Source: Oxytricha trifallax (Eukaryota; Ciliophora; Spirotrichea; Sporadotrichida; Oxytrichidae). Taken from it: 64,000 nt of DNA. Below, piece by piece: positions 27,167-38,889 of the stretch (position 1 is its first letter; each line of letters opens with the position of its first letter). The notes under the pieces are model-generated. The model had not been told where the DNA came from. It did no database searches and saw only the letters and a list, made by a program, of their open reading frames with translations. Made by a program: the position numbers and the translations under genes. Where the stretch lies: the NCBI GenBank assembly GCA_000711775.1, contig ARYC01000202.1, positions 62,001-126,000 of the forward strand. Direction: 5' to 3'.

Positions 27167-29162
27167 TCAAAATTTTATTGTCAATCTATAAGTTTTCAAT
27201 AATCCTTCCTCATCAATTCCAAGTAATATAATCGAATCATCTTCTTCGTTGGTAGTACTATTTTATTATAATCCTTCGTAATTTTAGAGTAATTTAATTT
27301 GCTTTATTCTTTCATTTGATATGTTGTACTTGCCCTGATACCCCGAGTTCATGATATCAATTATATTTATAAATTGAGTTTTATTGTCAAAATTGAGGAG
27401 ATATGGGCAAAGTCTCAAGTTGAAATTAGTTGGAATTATAATATGTTGATATGAAGAAATTTCCACAGTGCTCAACTCTTCCCTTGTGTGATAATTTAGT
27501 AAACGAAATTCAAATCTTTCAATACTGACTAAGTATGTGTCGTCTAAAAACTTTATGTCCTCAGTTTTGACGCATAGTTTCTTTTTGAAATTAATTTTAT
27601 GGTCGATTAAATCAATTTAAAATCTAAATAGAGAAGGCTTTATGCTACGAATAGATATTGTAAAAATAGTAGTTTTTCTCAAATCAGAATAATCCATAAA
27701 GGGATTCTTGCAAACCTTTAATATATTGTATAGCTTAATATCCCCTATTACTGCGAAATTCCATTCCTTATTGTATTTTTCACCATCATATAAATAATAT
27801 GATAACTAAGAACGTTGACCATAGCCGAATATTATATGGTTCGGACGAATTAAGCATGATGCACTAGGTTATTTTTCAAATACTTGTATTATTTGCTTGG
27901 TCTATTTGCTAATCACAAATTAATTAACGATCAATCTATCTTCATCTTCAATAAATATTTTTGGCATAAGTTAAAGCCTTATTAAGAACTCTGGAATAAT
28001 TTAGCCATTTTCATACTATATTTTGAAGATATCAGTCTCCTCTGAGTTTAACAATTTAATTCCTATAAATTCATTCCCTAGATCTTTTAATTGATTGTCA
28101 TATTTTTCGTGCATTTTTAAGAGTGAAATTTATTCCAACTCAATTTCAAGATTTTAATTGATAGTAAATCTATTATTGATGGATTCTTGTTGCAAAAACG
28201 AATCCAAATAATTTTTATAATAAGTTAGTTTTTCATCACACTGATCTACTATACTCTACTTTTCTAATGCAAACTCTATCAACTCTGTTTTTGCCAAATT
28301 GTTTTGCATCACACTATTTGTTTCACTATTTTTCGCAAAATGTAAAAGCTTTTGCTAAAATACACTCACTAACTTTTGTTGGCAATCATCAATATTGTCA
28401 ATTTCCTTTGAGATTTTTTCATAAATCTTCTTGAGTTATTCCTTTGTAGATTTACAATAGCTATCTAATTTACCTGCACTACCTAGAAACTTTTGTATTT
28501 ATGAATTATTGCCGCACAATTGCAATATATGAGTATTATTAAAAATTGGATTCAATTTATCTTTCTAATTTTTGGAAATCTCTTGCTATGATTAATTTGA
28601 TATATTTGGTGTATTATACTGCCCTTTCTTCTACAATATATTCATATTTTCAAAATCTTATGGTTAGTTTGAGGCTTTGCTATCAGATTTTTAAACGGCT
28701 TGTATGAAATCTTGTTCCAAAATTTCTTTTTATTTAATTTCTCTGTTTTTAATAATTTTTAATGCTAATTTGGATTTTTATGCTTCAACACATTTCTTTG
28801 GCTATTAATATTACTACTTTTTTGGAAGACCTCCTTTATATTGTTAACTAATGTCGTGAAGAAGTTGCTAGGGAGAAGGTTTTTAAGCCATTTAATTTGA
28901 GAGAGCTTATTAAAAGTTTTCTAAGTTTTTCAAATAAGTTTTTCTTTTAAAGTGGATCACTGTAAGCTAATAAACCAAAATCTCCAGAATTGTTCTTGAA
29001 ATTATTCTTATTAAAATCTGGATTGTTATTGTCAATAAAGTTAGAGTTTTAAAAGCCGCTCATTGGATTTTGTTGCTTTTATTTATTGAAAAATTCATTA
29101 CTTTATTATTCTCTTTGTCTGTCCTTATGAAATTTCTACCAAATTTAACTTTCAGTATTCAT
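27167..29162 (-). pseudogene. Cluster family member I, frameshifted recent duplicate of H
   Basis: Collinear with member H over its whole length, with long identical stretches (for example around 28030-28130 against 22190-22290). Start MNTESQIWQKFHKDRQREQ, signature FIEDEDRLIVNQFVIS, DGEKYNKEWNF, and end GLLKTYRLTIKF before TGA. Compared with H it lacks two bases near 28930, in the N-terminal third, shifting the frame; the remaining length differences I compared are multiples of three. It also lacks six bases near the 3' end. The H/I pair is the youngest duplication in the cluster, and the copy appears to be decaying. Confidence 0.78.
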
Positions 29163-29677
29163 CAAGGTTGAAGTCTGATAAAATTTATTAATCAATTATA
29201 ATTCTAATTTCTAAATTAAATATTTAATTGTTTAAAATAATTAATTTTAAATATTCAAAAAGCTAATTATTCTAACCAAACCTGATTTTTTTTTATTTTT
29301 ATAATATAAAATGTTTATTTAGTTAACTTGATTATAATAGTTAGAAATTTGAAAGCAATAATAAAATCAAACCCCATAACCCCTTTAGTAATTTGATTAT
29401 GTTTTTTTATGCTATATGTTTGAAATTAATTTTTACTATACTAAAGTAAATGTATGTTTAATATAAGTAATTCAAAGATCATATGAGAGATCTTGGGGGA
29501 AATTAATGATTTAAATTTATTAATGTATTGCTTGAGTTGCAATATTTGTAAAATAAAAATAGATTTTAATTCAAAATAAGATTTATATTGCAAAGTTGAT
29601 TAAAAAATCTTCAAAAATAAGCACAGCAATTATTTTGCTTGAAATTGAAGAAATCTTATTAAACTTTATGGAAAAAA
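29163..29677. other. Spacer with a second telomere-like tract
   Basis: About 500 bp, AT-rich. The only notable element is the CAAACCCCATAACCCC tract at 29368-29383. No gene is seen. Confidence 0.5.
29368..29383 (+). repeat. Degenerate telomere-like C4A4 tract
   Basis: CAAACCCCATAACCCC lies 206 bp upstream of the start of member I, in the same orientation as the tract 501 bp upstream of its sister H, and is again preceded by AAT. It may be a second TBE-like terminus or may have been duplicated together with H/I. Confidence 0.45.
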
Positions 29678-29694
29678 TATTATAATTATTAACA
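29678..29694. repeat. Left copy of 17-bp target-site duplication
   Basis: TATTATAATTATTAACA is found again, identical, at 31318-31334, flanking the LINE-like insertion. The leftmost bases of the right copy overlap the (ATT)n tail, so the unique part is at least 14 bp. Confidence 0.7.
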
Positions 29695-31282
29695 ATTATA
29701 AAATTAGATTGATACTAAAAGGAACGTGATTAGATGAACCTAGTCCCTGACCATAAGTCACTCAATCTTGGCATCACTCATTATAGAGAAAAATCAGCCG
29801 ACTCTCTCAAAGACTTAGCTTAATCTAGCTAAGCAAAACTTGGACAAAACTCAGACTATTGGGAAACAGATAACGAAGAAGAATCATCTGGATCATACTC
29901 TAAACCAAGTGATGATTCAGACGATGATATCGAGAACTTCAATGCCATAATAGAGAACTATTATAAAAACAGAATTCTTCAAGGAAGACCCATACATGGT
30001 CAATTAAAATCTTTCAACTGGTATGGAGAGTAACCATAACAACATGCTATACTTACTGAATAAATTCAAATTGAGCAACCAACACTCTAGTGGAATGGGA
30101 GCAACGGGTACCCCCATCCACACCAGAATACTCAACTTAAATACTCCAACCTTAACTAATGTCAAAAATTCTAACAGATCTACAATTATCTACCACCTCA
30201 ATCCTAGATAAACCCCTCGTAAAAAGGGATATACGTAGAAAATAAGAAACCTATGAAAGATCATCATTATAAATAAACTTCATAAAACATCACCCAGAAA
30301 CACCTTCAACAAAACCCCAACAAATGGGAATTCAGAGCCAAAGTCACTAAACCTAAAGATAAGTCGGATGAATTGTTAAAGAAACCTTCCTTTTTTAACT
30401 CCAAATCAACCCCTCAACAAGCTCAGAAAACACATACTCCACCCATTACTATTTAATAGTAGGAACATACTCTGCCTAAACCTACTAAATAGGCTGATCT
30501 AATATCTGTAGAATCACTTGAACTCCGCAGTTGGATATGCGAAGAATCACCCAAAAATATTTTCTAAAACTCAGATAAGATATCAGTAGAATCACCCAAA
30601 AACTTAGATAAAATATGTGAAGAATCACCCAAAAACATATCTAATAAGAAACGAGTTACTAAATAGACTATGGCAACATCAGATTCTGACCAGAATCTGA
30701 TAAACAACACGAACAAAAAACAATAGTCAAAATAACTAGAAGGTGAACAAATAATCAATCTTGATATCTATATCAAACCAAAAGAAGTATAAACCAAACT
30801 ACTACTCAGTAAATTCTAAAGTTTCAACCCAAAAGAAATAAGATTTAAACTTCTTTAAAGACTCATAGATACCAAGACTCAAAATTAGTTTCATAATTTT
30901 GAACCATGGGAAATTCAATTGATTAATCAACTAAGCCCCCTATACTAGGGAGAGCTTCAATTAAGAAGTTTATAAGAGAGAGTCCTTCTCGCCAACTCGC
31001 TATTCTAAAGCGAATTTGAAGAATATTTCATTGGAGAGCAATCTAAACAACCCGTACCTCCACAAGTCAACGTAAAGAAAAGACAAAGAAAAGAGCAGAG
31101 AAAGAAAGACAGATGGTACAAGAGATTGACAGAGAAGTACAGAGAAGAAAAATTGTGAATTATGTTAATGTCCAAAGTTAACTAAATATCACACTTAAAT
31201 AACTAAATTAAAAGGGCTTGACCCTTACATATATTGAAAAATATGATAGATCGGGGGTCCCTAGAGACCTCAATGTGATCTA

Positions 31283-31317
<35 letters not shown>
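29695..31317 (+). mobile_element. LINE-like (target-primed) insertion with (ATT)n tail
   Basis: A 1.6-kb block, clearly less AT-rich than its surroundings, flanked by a 17-bp direct repeat and ending in a perfect (ATT)n tail. This is the layout left by target-primed reverse transcription of a LINE or of an element using LINE machinery. It holds one long frame (29734-31158), a short 3' untranslated part and the tail. No reverse transcriptase motif is present, so the insertion is either 5'-truncated or a non-autonomous ORF1-only type. It sits between the minus-strand block (A-I) and the plus-strand block (J onward). Confidence 0.7.
29734..31158 (+). CDS. Unrecognised 474-residue protein of the LINE-like element
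   Basis: Open for 475 codons with TAA/TAG as Gln, from MNLVPDHKSLNLG to TGA. The N-terminal 80 residues are acidic (NEEESSGSYSKPSDDSDDD). A proline/glutamine-rich middle follows, then a short repeated E-S/E-SPKN motif (residues about 255-310: VESPKN, EESPKN). A hydrophobic helical part (FEPWEIQLINQLSPLYQG) and a very basic C-terminus (KKRQRKEQRKKDRWYKR) suggest nucleic-acid binding. I do not recognise the family. An ORF1-like RNA-binding protein or the C-terminal part of a truncated ORF2 are both possible. An in-frame TGA lies about 20 bp upstream, so this ATG or a residue just before it is the earliest start. Confidence 0.65.

Positions 31318-31320
<3 letters not shown>
31282..31320 (+). repeat. 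(ATT)n microsatellite tail
   Basis: About 13 perfect ATT units directly 3' of the ORF and its short trailer, abutting the right target duplication. Simple-repeat tails of this sort mark the 3' ends of several LINE clades. Confidence 0.85.
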
Positions 31321-31324
<4 letters not shown>

Positions 31325-31334
31325 ATTATTAACA
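31318..31334. repeat. Right copy of 17-bp target-site duplication
   Basis: Identical to 29678-29694; it defines the right edge of the LINE-like insertion. Confidence 0.7.
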
Positions 31335-33435
31335 CCATTGTTTTTACTTTCTTTTCAAATTTCACAAACCTTTAGGGCAAGGCAAAATAAATTTATATCT
31401 TTAAAAAGTTTTGATATCTTATAGTTAGTTATAATGTTACATATTTTAGCATTTTCTATAATTAGCCTTATTAAAAGAATTGAATACTTACATTAAAGAG
31501 TTTTTATTGTTATTCTAATAAACTAATTCATATTAGCATACTATTAAATATAATAAGTTATAGAAATAAGCAAGTTAATTAAAGATTATGATCCTTTATT
31601 TTCTAAAACCAAATTAAAAAATTATTTAACAATTTGATACTGAGATACTTTAATATTGAAATTTTTCTTCTCAAATGATTATGAAAAAATCCATAATATC
31701 CTTAATCAATAATTAAAATAAAGACCTATGACTTAATTCCTAGCTCTATGAAACATTAAACAGTTCAAATATTTTGTGATTAAGAGATATAATATCAAGT
31801 ATAATTCCTTTTTTTATTTGTAAATTAGGTATCAATTAATAAAACTAAAGTCTCAAAGTAGATTTATGAAACTTAACAAAATTACCAATAAATTAGTTTA
31901 TATCCAAGCTTCATTTTATGATAATAAAGTTAAACTGGGGCTATTGCAGTGGCATACTTAGAAATTGTTTTTTATTCATTTTAAATAACTTATGTTTTCA
32001 TCTCTTTATTAAAAAAAATATGTTAGGAGAGTTAGCGCTCTCAATTGATTAAAGGGAAGGAATATATTACGTTTATATTTTTCAGAGAGAATATATTTAC
32101 ATGTTATATTAGTTTTAAATGAATTTCCTTTCTCTTCTCCTTGAATGGCAACTTTATTAGATTTTAATAGAATTTATTTTTGTGCATAATTTTTTCAATC
32201 TATTAAATTTTAGAATATCTTTGGAGGGTCATTTGATAAATTAAATATCCCATATGCGGATAGTATTTTAAAATTATTAATAACTTGCATAAATTATAAT
32301 GTGACTCTTATAAAGTTTGCGATATATCAAGCTAAAACAAAATTGAATAAAATTATTGAAGAAATTTGGGGATATAAATAAATAGTTGTTTCTTTCATTT
32401 AAGATGGATATGTTGATTATGTTGATTACTCTTAAAATTAAGTTAAAAGCCTCGAACTAAATTTATATTCATATCTTTTTACTATAAAATTAATAGCTAA
32501 TTTACTGTTTTTAAGTATTTCATTAAAAAATTTACGAAGAGTAAAGTGCTTTTGGTTAAAAATAAATTACATTTTTAATTCATATTAAAATGTTATTTTA
32601 TAATATTAAGCTTTGTTATTTGTAAATAAAAATATATTATTCAACTTTTTATAAAAAATGTATAATTAAACCATATAAAAAGTCAAAGTAAAATAAAAAT
32701 TATAGATGTAAATTGATTAGAATTTTTAGGTTAAAATATATTTGAAAAAGCAAACAAAAGCAAATTTTATATATATTAAAAATGAATAAATGTGCAATAA
32801 ATTTTGTTAAATTAAAATTAAATAAGTTTAAAAAATTGATTCCTTATAATTGAATTTAACTTATAAAATTCTTAGGTAGATATCATAAATAGTTGCTATA
32901 TTATTTAAAGAAATTTAATTAAAATTACAGAGTTATTCAAGCAAAGAGTGATGAAACATTTTTATAAATTGCACTTATAATTATTAAATTATTAATCAAT
33001 TAAATAGATTTCTAGCTAACCCTCAGAGATAAAATTTGGACATAAAGCTAATGAATTTAGATTTAAAAATTCTATAATAAATTATAAACATAATTTGAAC
33101 TACTATTTATTTTGATTTGTTTTTGCCTTTACTCAAATTAAATAAACCAGAAAGAATATTATTTAAAATAAAAAAATAAATTTATTAAAGGTTTATAAGG
33201 AAAAATTTTACAAATATATATGTTATATTAATTATTTTCTAAAAGTTTTACTGATCTTCATATTTTTTTCAATTATTGTACTGAAATATATTGGAAAAAA
33301 ATCTTGTTTTCCATAATTTAGACTTAAGAAATATCTTCAATTTTGTTTAGTTTAAATATTTAATTGATTGATAATTAGATTAATATATATATTAAGTGCA
33401 AACTATATTTATTATAATAATATAAAAAAATTAAA
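31335..33435. other. AT-rich spacer between LINE-like insertion and member J
   Basis: About 2.1 kb of AT-rich DNA marking the strand switch from the minus block to the plus block. No gene, RNA or transposon end was found. Confidence 0.5.
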
Positions 33436-35319
33436 ATGAGTTTACAAAATTTATAATTGTGGGATACCTGCTTAAAATATTTCGATAGCGAAGATCAAAG
33501 CTAGAGAAATGATTCTAATTTGATAAGTTCTAGTGGCAGTAGCCAAGGTGATTAAGAATTCAATAATTATAAATAATATTAAAATGAATAATTAGTCAAG
33601 ACAGAGAAGACATACATGGACGACTTTTATGACATACAGCAGGAGAACTAAATTGAGCTTAAATAAAAATCAAGCCTGTAAAATAACTCAACGTCTCCTT
33701 TTATATTATCATTAAAAAGTCCTTAAATCTAAAATGTAAACATGAATTCGACAACTTATGCAAGCAAGAGAGGTCGAAAACCTAAAAATCAACTAGGAAC
33801 ATACACCACAGAACAATCTTAATCAAATTGTGATCATTAAAATAATCAAGATTAGGATAAAAAGTTTTTAGTCTCTACAGGAAACACTTAAAGTAAAAGA
33901 CCTTACAATAGATAAGCTCCACCCAGAATGAAGAAAAATTAGCAGTATGAAACTAAGCTGATAAGCCAATCTCAAATAAAAAGCTCAAACTGGGAATCTC
34001 AAAATTTATTGGGTTAAATTTCTAAACTTGCCAACTATTCGAAATAAGTTGAGAACTTAAACGAAAATTTGTATTCTACAGTTAAGTAAGTAATTTCTTA
34101 AATAAAGAAAGTAAGTGATACAATAATGAATACACTTGAATCAAAGTTGAGCAAATTGTCCTTAAATAATGTCAAATCAGATATTAAGAATGAATAATCA
34201 CAACCAAATTAGGAAGATATATCAATTTATTGTACATCTTAAAATCCTTTGATTACATCTATGGAGGCTTGTCTATAAAGATACGTATCTATTATGAAAC
34301 CTTTAAGCGAAGAAAAAATTCCTAAGTTCTAATTTAATCAAACTCTGGAGATAGTGAATTCTGAAATTCAAATAACAGGAATGTAGTTTAAATATGATTA
34401 ACTCCTTCAATAGATTTCAGATGATATCATAGTCATGAAAAGATCAAACGAAGATTTAGCAGATATTCTAAAGTTAGAAGTTAAATCAAATAGCAGCCTT
34501 GCAAAATGCCAAATATTAACATCAATTCCTTAAATACCAAAATATGTGATTATAGATTAGGATAGAGTTGTAGTTGACGGTTATATTTTTGATAATAAAA
34601 ATCAGTAACTAATTAACTAGCTACCAACTGAGATTGTATCAGGAGCTTAAGTTTGCCCAGGTTTGATTATTGTCGGACTTCCTAGTTTCACAAAAGTTGA
34701 AATAAGATAGTGGAATGGTAATTAATACGAAATTATACATAAAGGACAGGTTAGAAAATCAAATGCTCAAGTTCAGAGATCTTATTACGTTAAATTTAAG
34801 CTATCCCCTTTCAAAGACTATGGCTGCAACAATATATTCTCAAATGAGATTTTCACAATCACTAATTTCTAGCAGCTTGACAAAGTGCAATTAAATCAAT
34901 AAAAATTTGATAATTCTTAGAGAACAAAACTAGTAGGGCAAAAGGTTCTTGACTTCTAATTCATTGATACTTAGCATTTGCTTGCAATATCTGAAGATGA
35001 GGTTTGTCTAGTAAATTATGAAAATGGACAAAATTTGTAACAATTTAAACTGGCTTAAAATGACTTTATCGCACTTCCCTTTCAAATTAATATGGTAAAA
35101 TTGCCTATTATGGTACATATAAACTCAGAAAAGAATTAAGCTAAAGTAGTTGACTTATTAAAACAAGGTTTCTAAGGATAGAAGTAGCTTGACTAACAAC
35201 TTAATTATTACGGAAATATTCAAATGGGCGTTGATGGAAGCAAATCTTAAATTTAAAGTCATTTATTGGCTGTTGATTATCAAAACAATATGGTCATTTA
35301 AAATTTCTAAGTCAACTGA
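33436..35319 (+). CDS. Cluster family member J with AT-hook-like motif, intact
   Basis: Open for 628 codons; 627 residues. Start MSLQNLQLWDTCLKYF, then a serine cluster (SSSGSSQGDQEF) as in G and K. At about residue 110 there is an AT-hook-like KRGRKPKNQ. The middle is helical (VKQVISQIKKVSDTIMNTLE). Next come KYDQLLQQISDDIIVMKR and the signature VIIDQDRVVVDGYIFD. The beta-rich domain has LIIVGLPSFTKVEIRQWNG, DFQFIDTQHLLAISEDE, LVNYENGQNLQQF and VVDLLKQGFQGQ. No stop interrupts it. Its closest relatives here are K (next gene, same strand) and G (opposite strand). The AT-hook suggests DNA binding; the exact role is unknown. Confidence 0.88.
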
Positions 35320-36103
35320 TTTTTATGATAACTTAATTTAATGATAACTTTAATTTCTAATATTAATTTCTAGTTACTTTGAATAATAAAATTAGCTTAA
35401 TGAACAATTTTTTTATTTAATTTTTAATCAAAATATATTATTTTTAATATAAATTCATTTTATATAAATTACCAATTTTTATTTAAATAAAATTTAAATA
35501 GATATTTATAAAAATAAAAATTTGATGTGATTAGAATAATAGAATATATATCCAGATATAAAATATTAATTCAATCAAAATGGTGAAAAGATTGTGAGTA
35601 TACAAACCCTTAAATATAAAGAAATATAAATATGACATAGCTGAAATATTTTCAAATTATTTTTATTTGAAATTAGTTTGACTATTTTCTTAATTATATA
35701 TTATAGTTTGCTCTAGTAATAAAACTTATTATATTTACTACTTGCACCCATTATTTATTTTAGTGCTTGATATTAATATTTCTAAATATTTTAAATTATT
35801 ATGAAAAATAGAAATGAAATTTGTTTTTAATTTATTCATAGCGAAAAACAATAGTAATTTTGATATAATTCACTAACAAAAGTAAAAATCATTAAAGTTA
35901 TTAAATTTCAAAGTATAAAACAAATTTGTTTAATGTAATATTTATCTATGAATAAATTTAATTCATATTTGTAAATGATTAACAAAATCTCAAAAAATTA
36001 ATATTAATATATTTATAAATAAAATTAAAAATTATTTAAAAATTGAAACGGGCTTAAGTAGTAAGAATGTGATATTATTACAAACGCCGATATAAAATAT
36101 AAT

Positions 36104-36143
<40 letters not shown>

Positions 36144-36558
36144 CAAACAATCTAATTAAAAATAATTGTAAAAATGATTTAATCATACTATTATATATCT
36201 TTGAAGTATTTTAAGAATTTTAAAATGACGATTTTTAACTGATTATATTAGCCAACTTTAATTTAAAATGTACTTGTAGAATAAATGTATTTGAAATTAA
36301 AATATAATTATTAAATTTTGATTTTCATTTATGTAAATGATGTAAACAATTTATTATCAATTATTCTTATGAATCAATAATCTACTATTATGACAAAATT
36401 TTAATTTTTTTTTACATATAATTGCAAGTGCATAAATTACAAAAAATAATCGCAATTAAAATACTAACATTAATATGAATATTTAATTGATCAGTATATA
36501 TTTTATATTTTAATACTTAATAATAATTATAATTTCAAATTAATTAATATTAATTTTA
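35320..36558. other. Spacer between members J and K with an (AT)n run
   Basis: About 1.2 kb, AT-rich, with an (AT)n microsatellite at about 36107-36143. It should contain the promoter of K; no motif is recognisable. Confidence 0.5.
36107..36143. repeat. (AT)n microsatellite
   Basis: About 18 AT dinucleotides with a single interruption near the right end. Confidence 0.85.
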
Positions 36559-38508
36559 ATGAGTTTATTGGATTAAATGCAATGGGAATCGTTCTTAAAT
36601 GAACATGATGTTTTGAAATAAGAGGATGAAAATAGTTACAATAACTCAAGCAATTTCAATAACCAGAGAAATGATTCAAAAATGAGTAGCAGTAGCAGTG
36701 GAAGTAGTCAGGGTGATGAGAGAAGTTTTCGTGAAAATTAAAATCCTGTATAAATCAAGTCGGAGCAAAATGCTACAAATTTGAATGATATTTTTAGTAA
36801 TTTTCAGAATAAAGCGTTTGAGAATAGCTTGAAAATACCAAAAGTACATTCCATTGCATCATAGGTTATTAAAATTTAGCAACCTCAAGTAAATTCTCAG
36901 TCAATTGGAACAAGATCATTGAATTTAATAAAAAGTCAAATTGACTATTAAAATCAGAAAGTTCTACCTGTCATTTTAAAAGGAGAGAATCTATCAGTTC
37001 CTAATTTATCAGTTAATCTTAATTCAAAAAGAACACAAGCTAGATCTAAGAAAACTATTGATAATTAAAATAAATTGGAGAAGGGCAATAAAAAGAGAAG
37101 AAATGTCAATGCAAGTTAGGTTTAAACATTAAACACAAATATGAATTAAAGTTAATGTACATAAATACTAAAATCCAATCAAAATCAATCTTCATAATTG
37201 ATGTCTTAGTCCTAAAAATTGACAAACCTAAGCAAAAATATTGAAAATCTTGGAGAATAGCTAAACCAAAAAATTAGGCAAATAACTTCATAAGTAAATA
37301 GGGTTAATGATACAATTGTTAGAACTCTAGAATCTAAGTTAAAGAAGCAACAATTTAAACATGAACAATATGGCAACATAAAAATGGAGAATGATGAAAA
37401 TAATGAATAGGAGATTGATAATTACTGTTAAACTTAAACCCCACTTTATTAATAAATGGAGAGTTATCTCTTTAAGTATCAAAGCATTTTGAAGCCATTT
37501 ACTGATGAGAAAATTCCAAAATTTTAATTTAGTTAGAGACTATAAATATCAACCCAGGAGTTTCCAATTTAAGGATTTAATTTTGGCTATGATTAGCTTT
37601 TGCAATAAATCAATGACGAAATAATTGTTTTGAAACGAGCTAATGAAGAAGTTACTGATATCGTTTAGATTGAAATAGATCAATTGACAAGTTAAATTTA
37701 AGCTAAAATAGTATCTTAAGTGCCTCACACTCCAAACTATGTAATCTTGGATTAAGATAGAATTATTGTGGACAATTATATTTTTGGACTTAACGACCAG
37801 TCATCAGTGGGTCAATTATAAGATGAATTTGTAGGTGGGGCCTAGATCTCTCCTGGCTTGATAATCTTAAGTTTACCAATTTATGCTAAGATAGAAATCA
37901 GAAGATGGAATGGCAATTACTATGAAGTTGTAGAAAAAGGAAATATCCACAAAACAAACACCTATTCCAAGTCTATCTACATTTAATATTATAAGTTCTT
38001 GCCTTCAAAAGATTATAGAGGCTTAAACATATTTTCAACTGAGTTTTTCACGTTGAACAACATGCAACATTTTGAGAAAGTACTACTTAATTAAAAATCA
38101 ATGAAAGACTCTTAAAGGACAAGGCTAGGTAGCCAGAAAGTATTGGAATTTAGGTTTATAGATAGCGAACACTTGCTAACAAGATCCACTGAGGATATTT
38201 ATCTTGTGAATTATGAAAGTGGTTAAAATTTGTAATAATTCAAAATCATTTAATCAGATTTAATAGCGATTCCTTCGCAATTTAACATGCAAAATATGCC
38301 AGTTTTAATCAAAGTTAGCAATGAAAATCAGGAAGCAGTTCTTCTAGATGTTTAAGACTAAGGATTTCAAGGGTCTATGAAGTTACAGTCACTCAACAAT
38401 ATATATGGGAATTTAAATATTTGCTCTCAACAAGGTTAATATAATAACTATTTTTTGGCATCTGACTAACATCAAAATTTGTATTTACAGCAATACTTAA
38501 TTGATTGA
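36559..38508 (+). CDS. Cluster family member K, intact
   Basis: Open for 650 codons; 649 residues. I placed the start at the ATG at 36559 (MSLLDQMQWESF) because G and J begin MSLL/MSLQ. An ATG six codons downstream is the alternative. The serine cluster SSSSSGSSQGDE is present. The AT-hook position is replaced by a basic stretch (SKRTQARSKK, KGNKKRRN). The middle is helical, followed by GYDQLLQQINDEIIVLKR, signature VILDQDRIIVDNYIFG, LIILSLPIYAKIEIRRWNG, EFRFIDSEHLL, LVNYESGQNLQQF and LLDVQDQGFQG. It sits 1.2 kb downstream of its sister J in the same orientation. Confidence 0.88.
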
Positions 38509-38622
38509 CTTTAACCAACATTAAGTTATGAAACTAGCATGAGACTAAATATTTTGAAATCCAAATAATTAATTTAAATTATAAAATCATTAATTCCATT
38601 TATTATATTAAATTGGATTGAA

Positions 38623-38814
38623 TCATTATAAAAATATTATCTTATTGATTTCATTTATTTAAATATATTTTCTAAATTATTTTTTCCTAAAAAGATTTTG
38701 GTCTGCTATCTCTTTGAAAATCTCATTCCTGAACCATGCTGCAAGATAGGTATTTTTAGGCTTTCTTGAGAAAATCTTTTGAAATTTTAATTCGCCAAAC
38801 ATTTCCTCTTCCAT
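38623..38814 (-). CDS. Small basic ORF, weakly HMG-box-like
   Basis: A 63-residue frame: MEEEMFGELKFQKIF, then RKPKNTYLAAWFRNEIFKEI, then a basic tail. The 'PKNTYLAAWFRNE' segment is reminiscent of the first helix of HMG boxes (PKRPxxAYxxF.NE), but the protein is too short for a full box. The codon pattern in the first 45 residues looks real; the last part dissolves into AT-rich sequence. It could also be a broken exon of a lost gene. Confidence 0.3.
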
Positions 38815-38889
38815 CGTCTAATTTTAATTAATGATAATTTAAATAAGCATAAACTAGTACTTCTAAAAAACTCATATTTAAATTATTAA

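Noticed and set aside
36107-36143. CRISPR-like or satellite array
   Set aside because: It is a plain (AT)n microsatellite; no spacer-repeat structure exists anywhere in the window.
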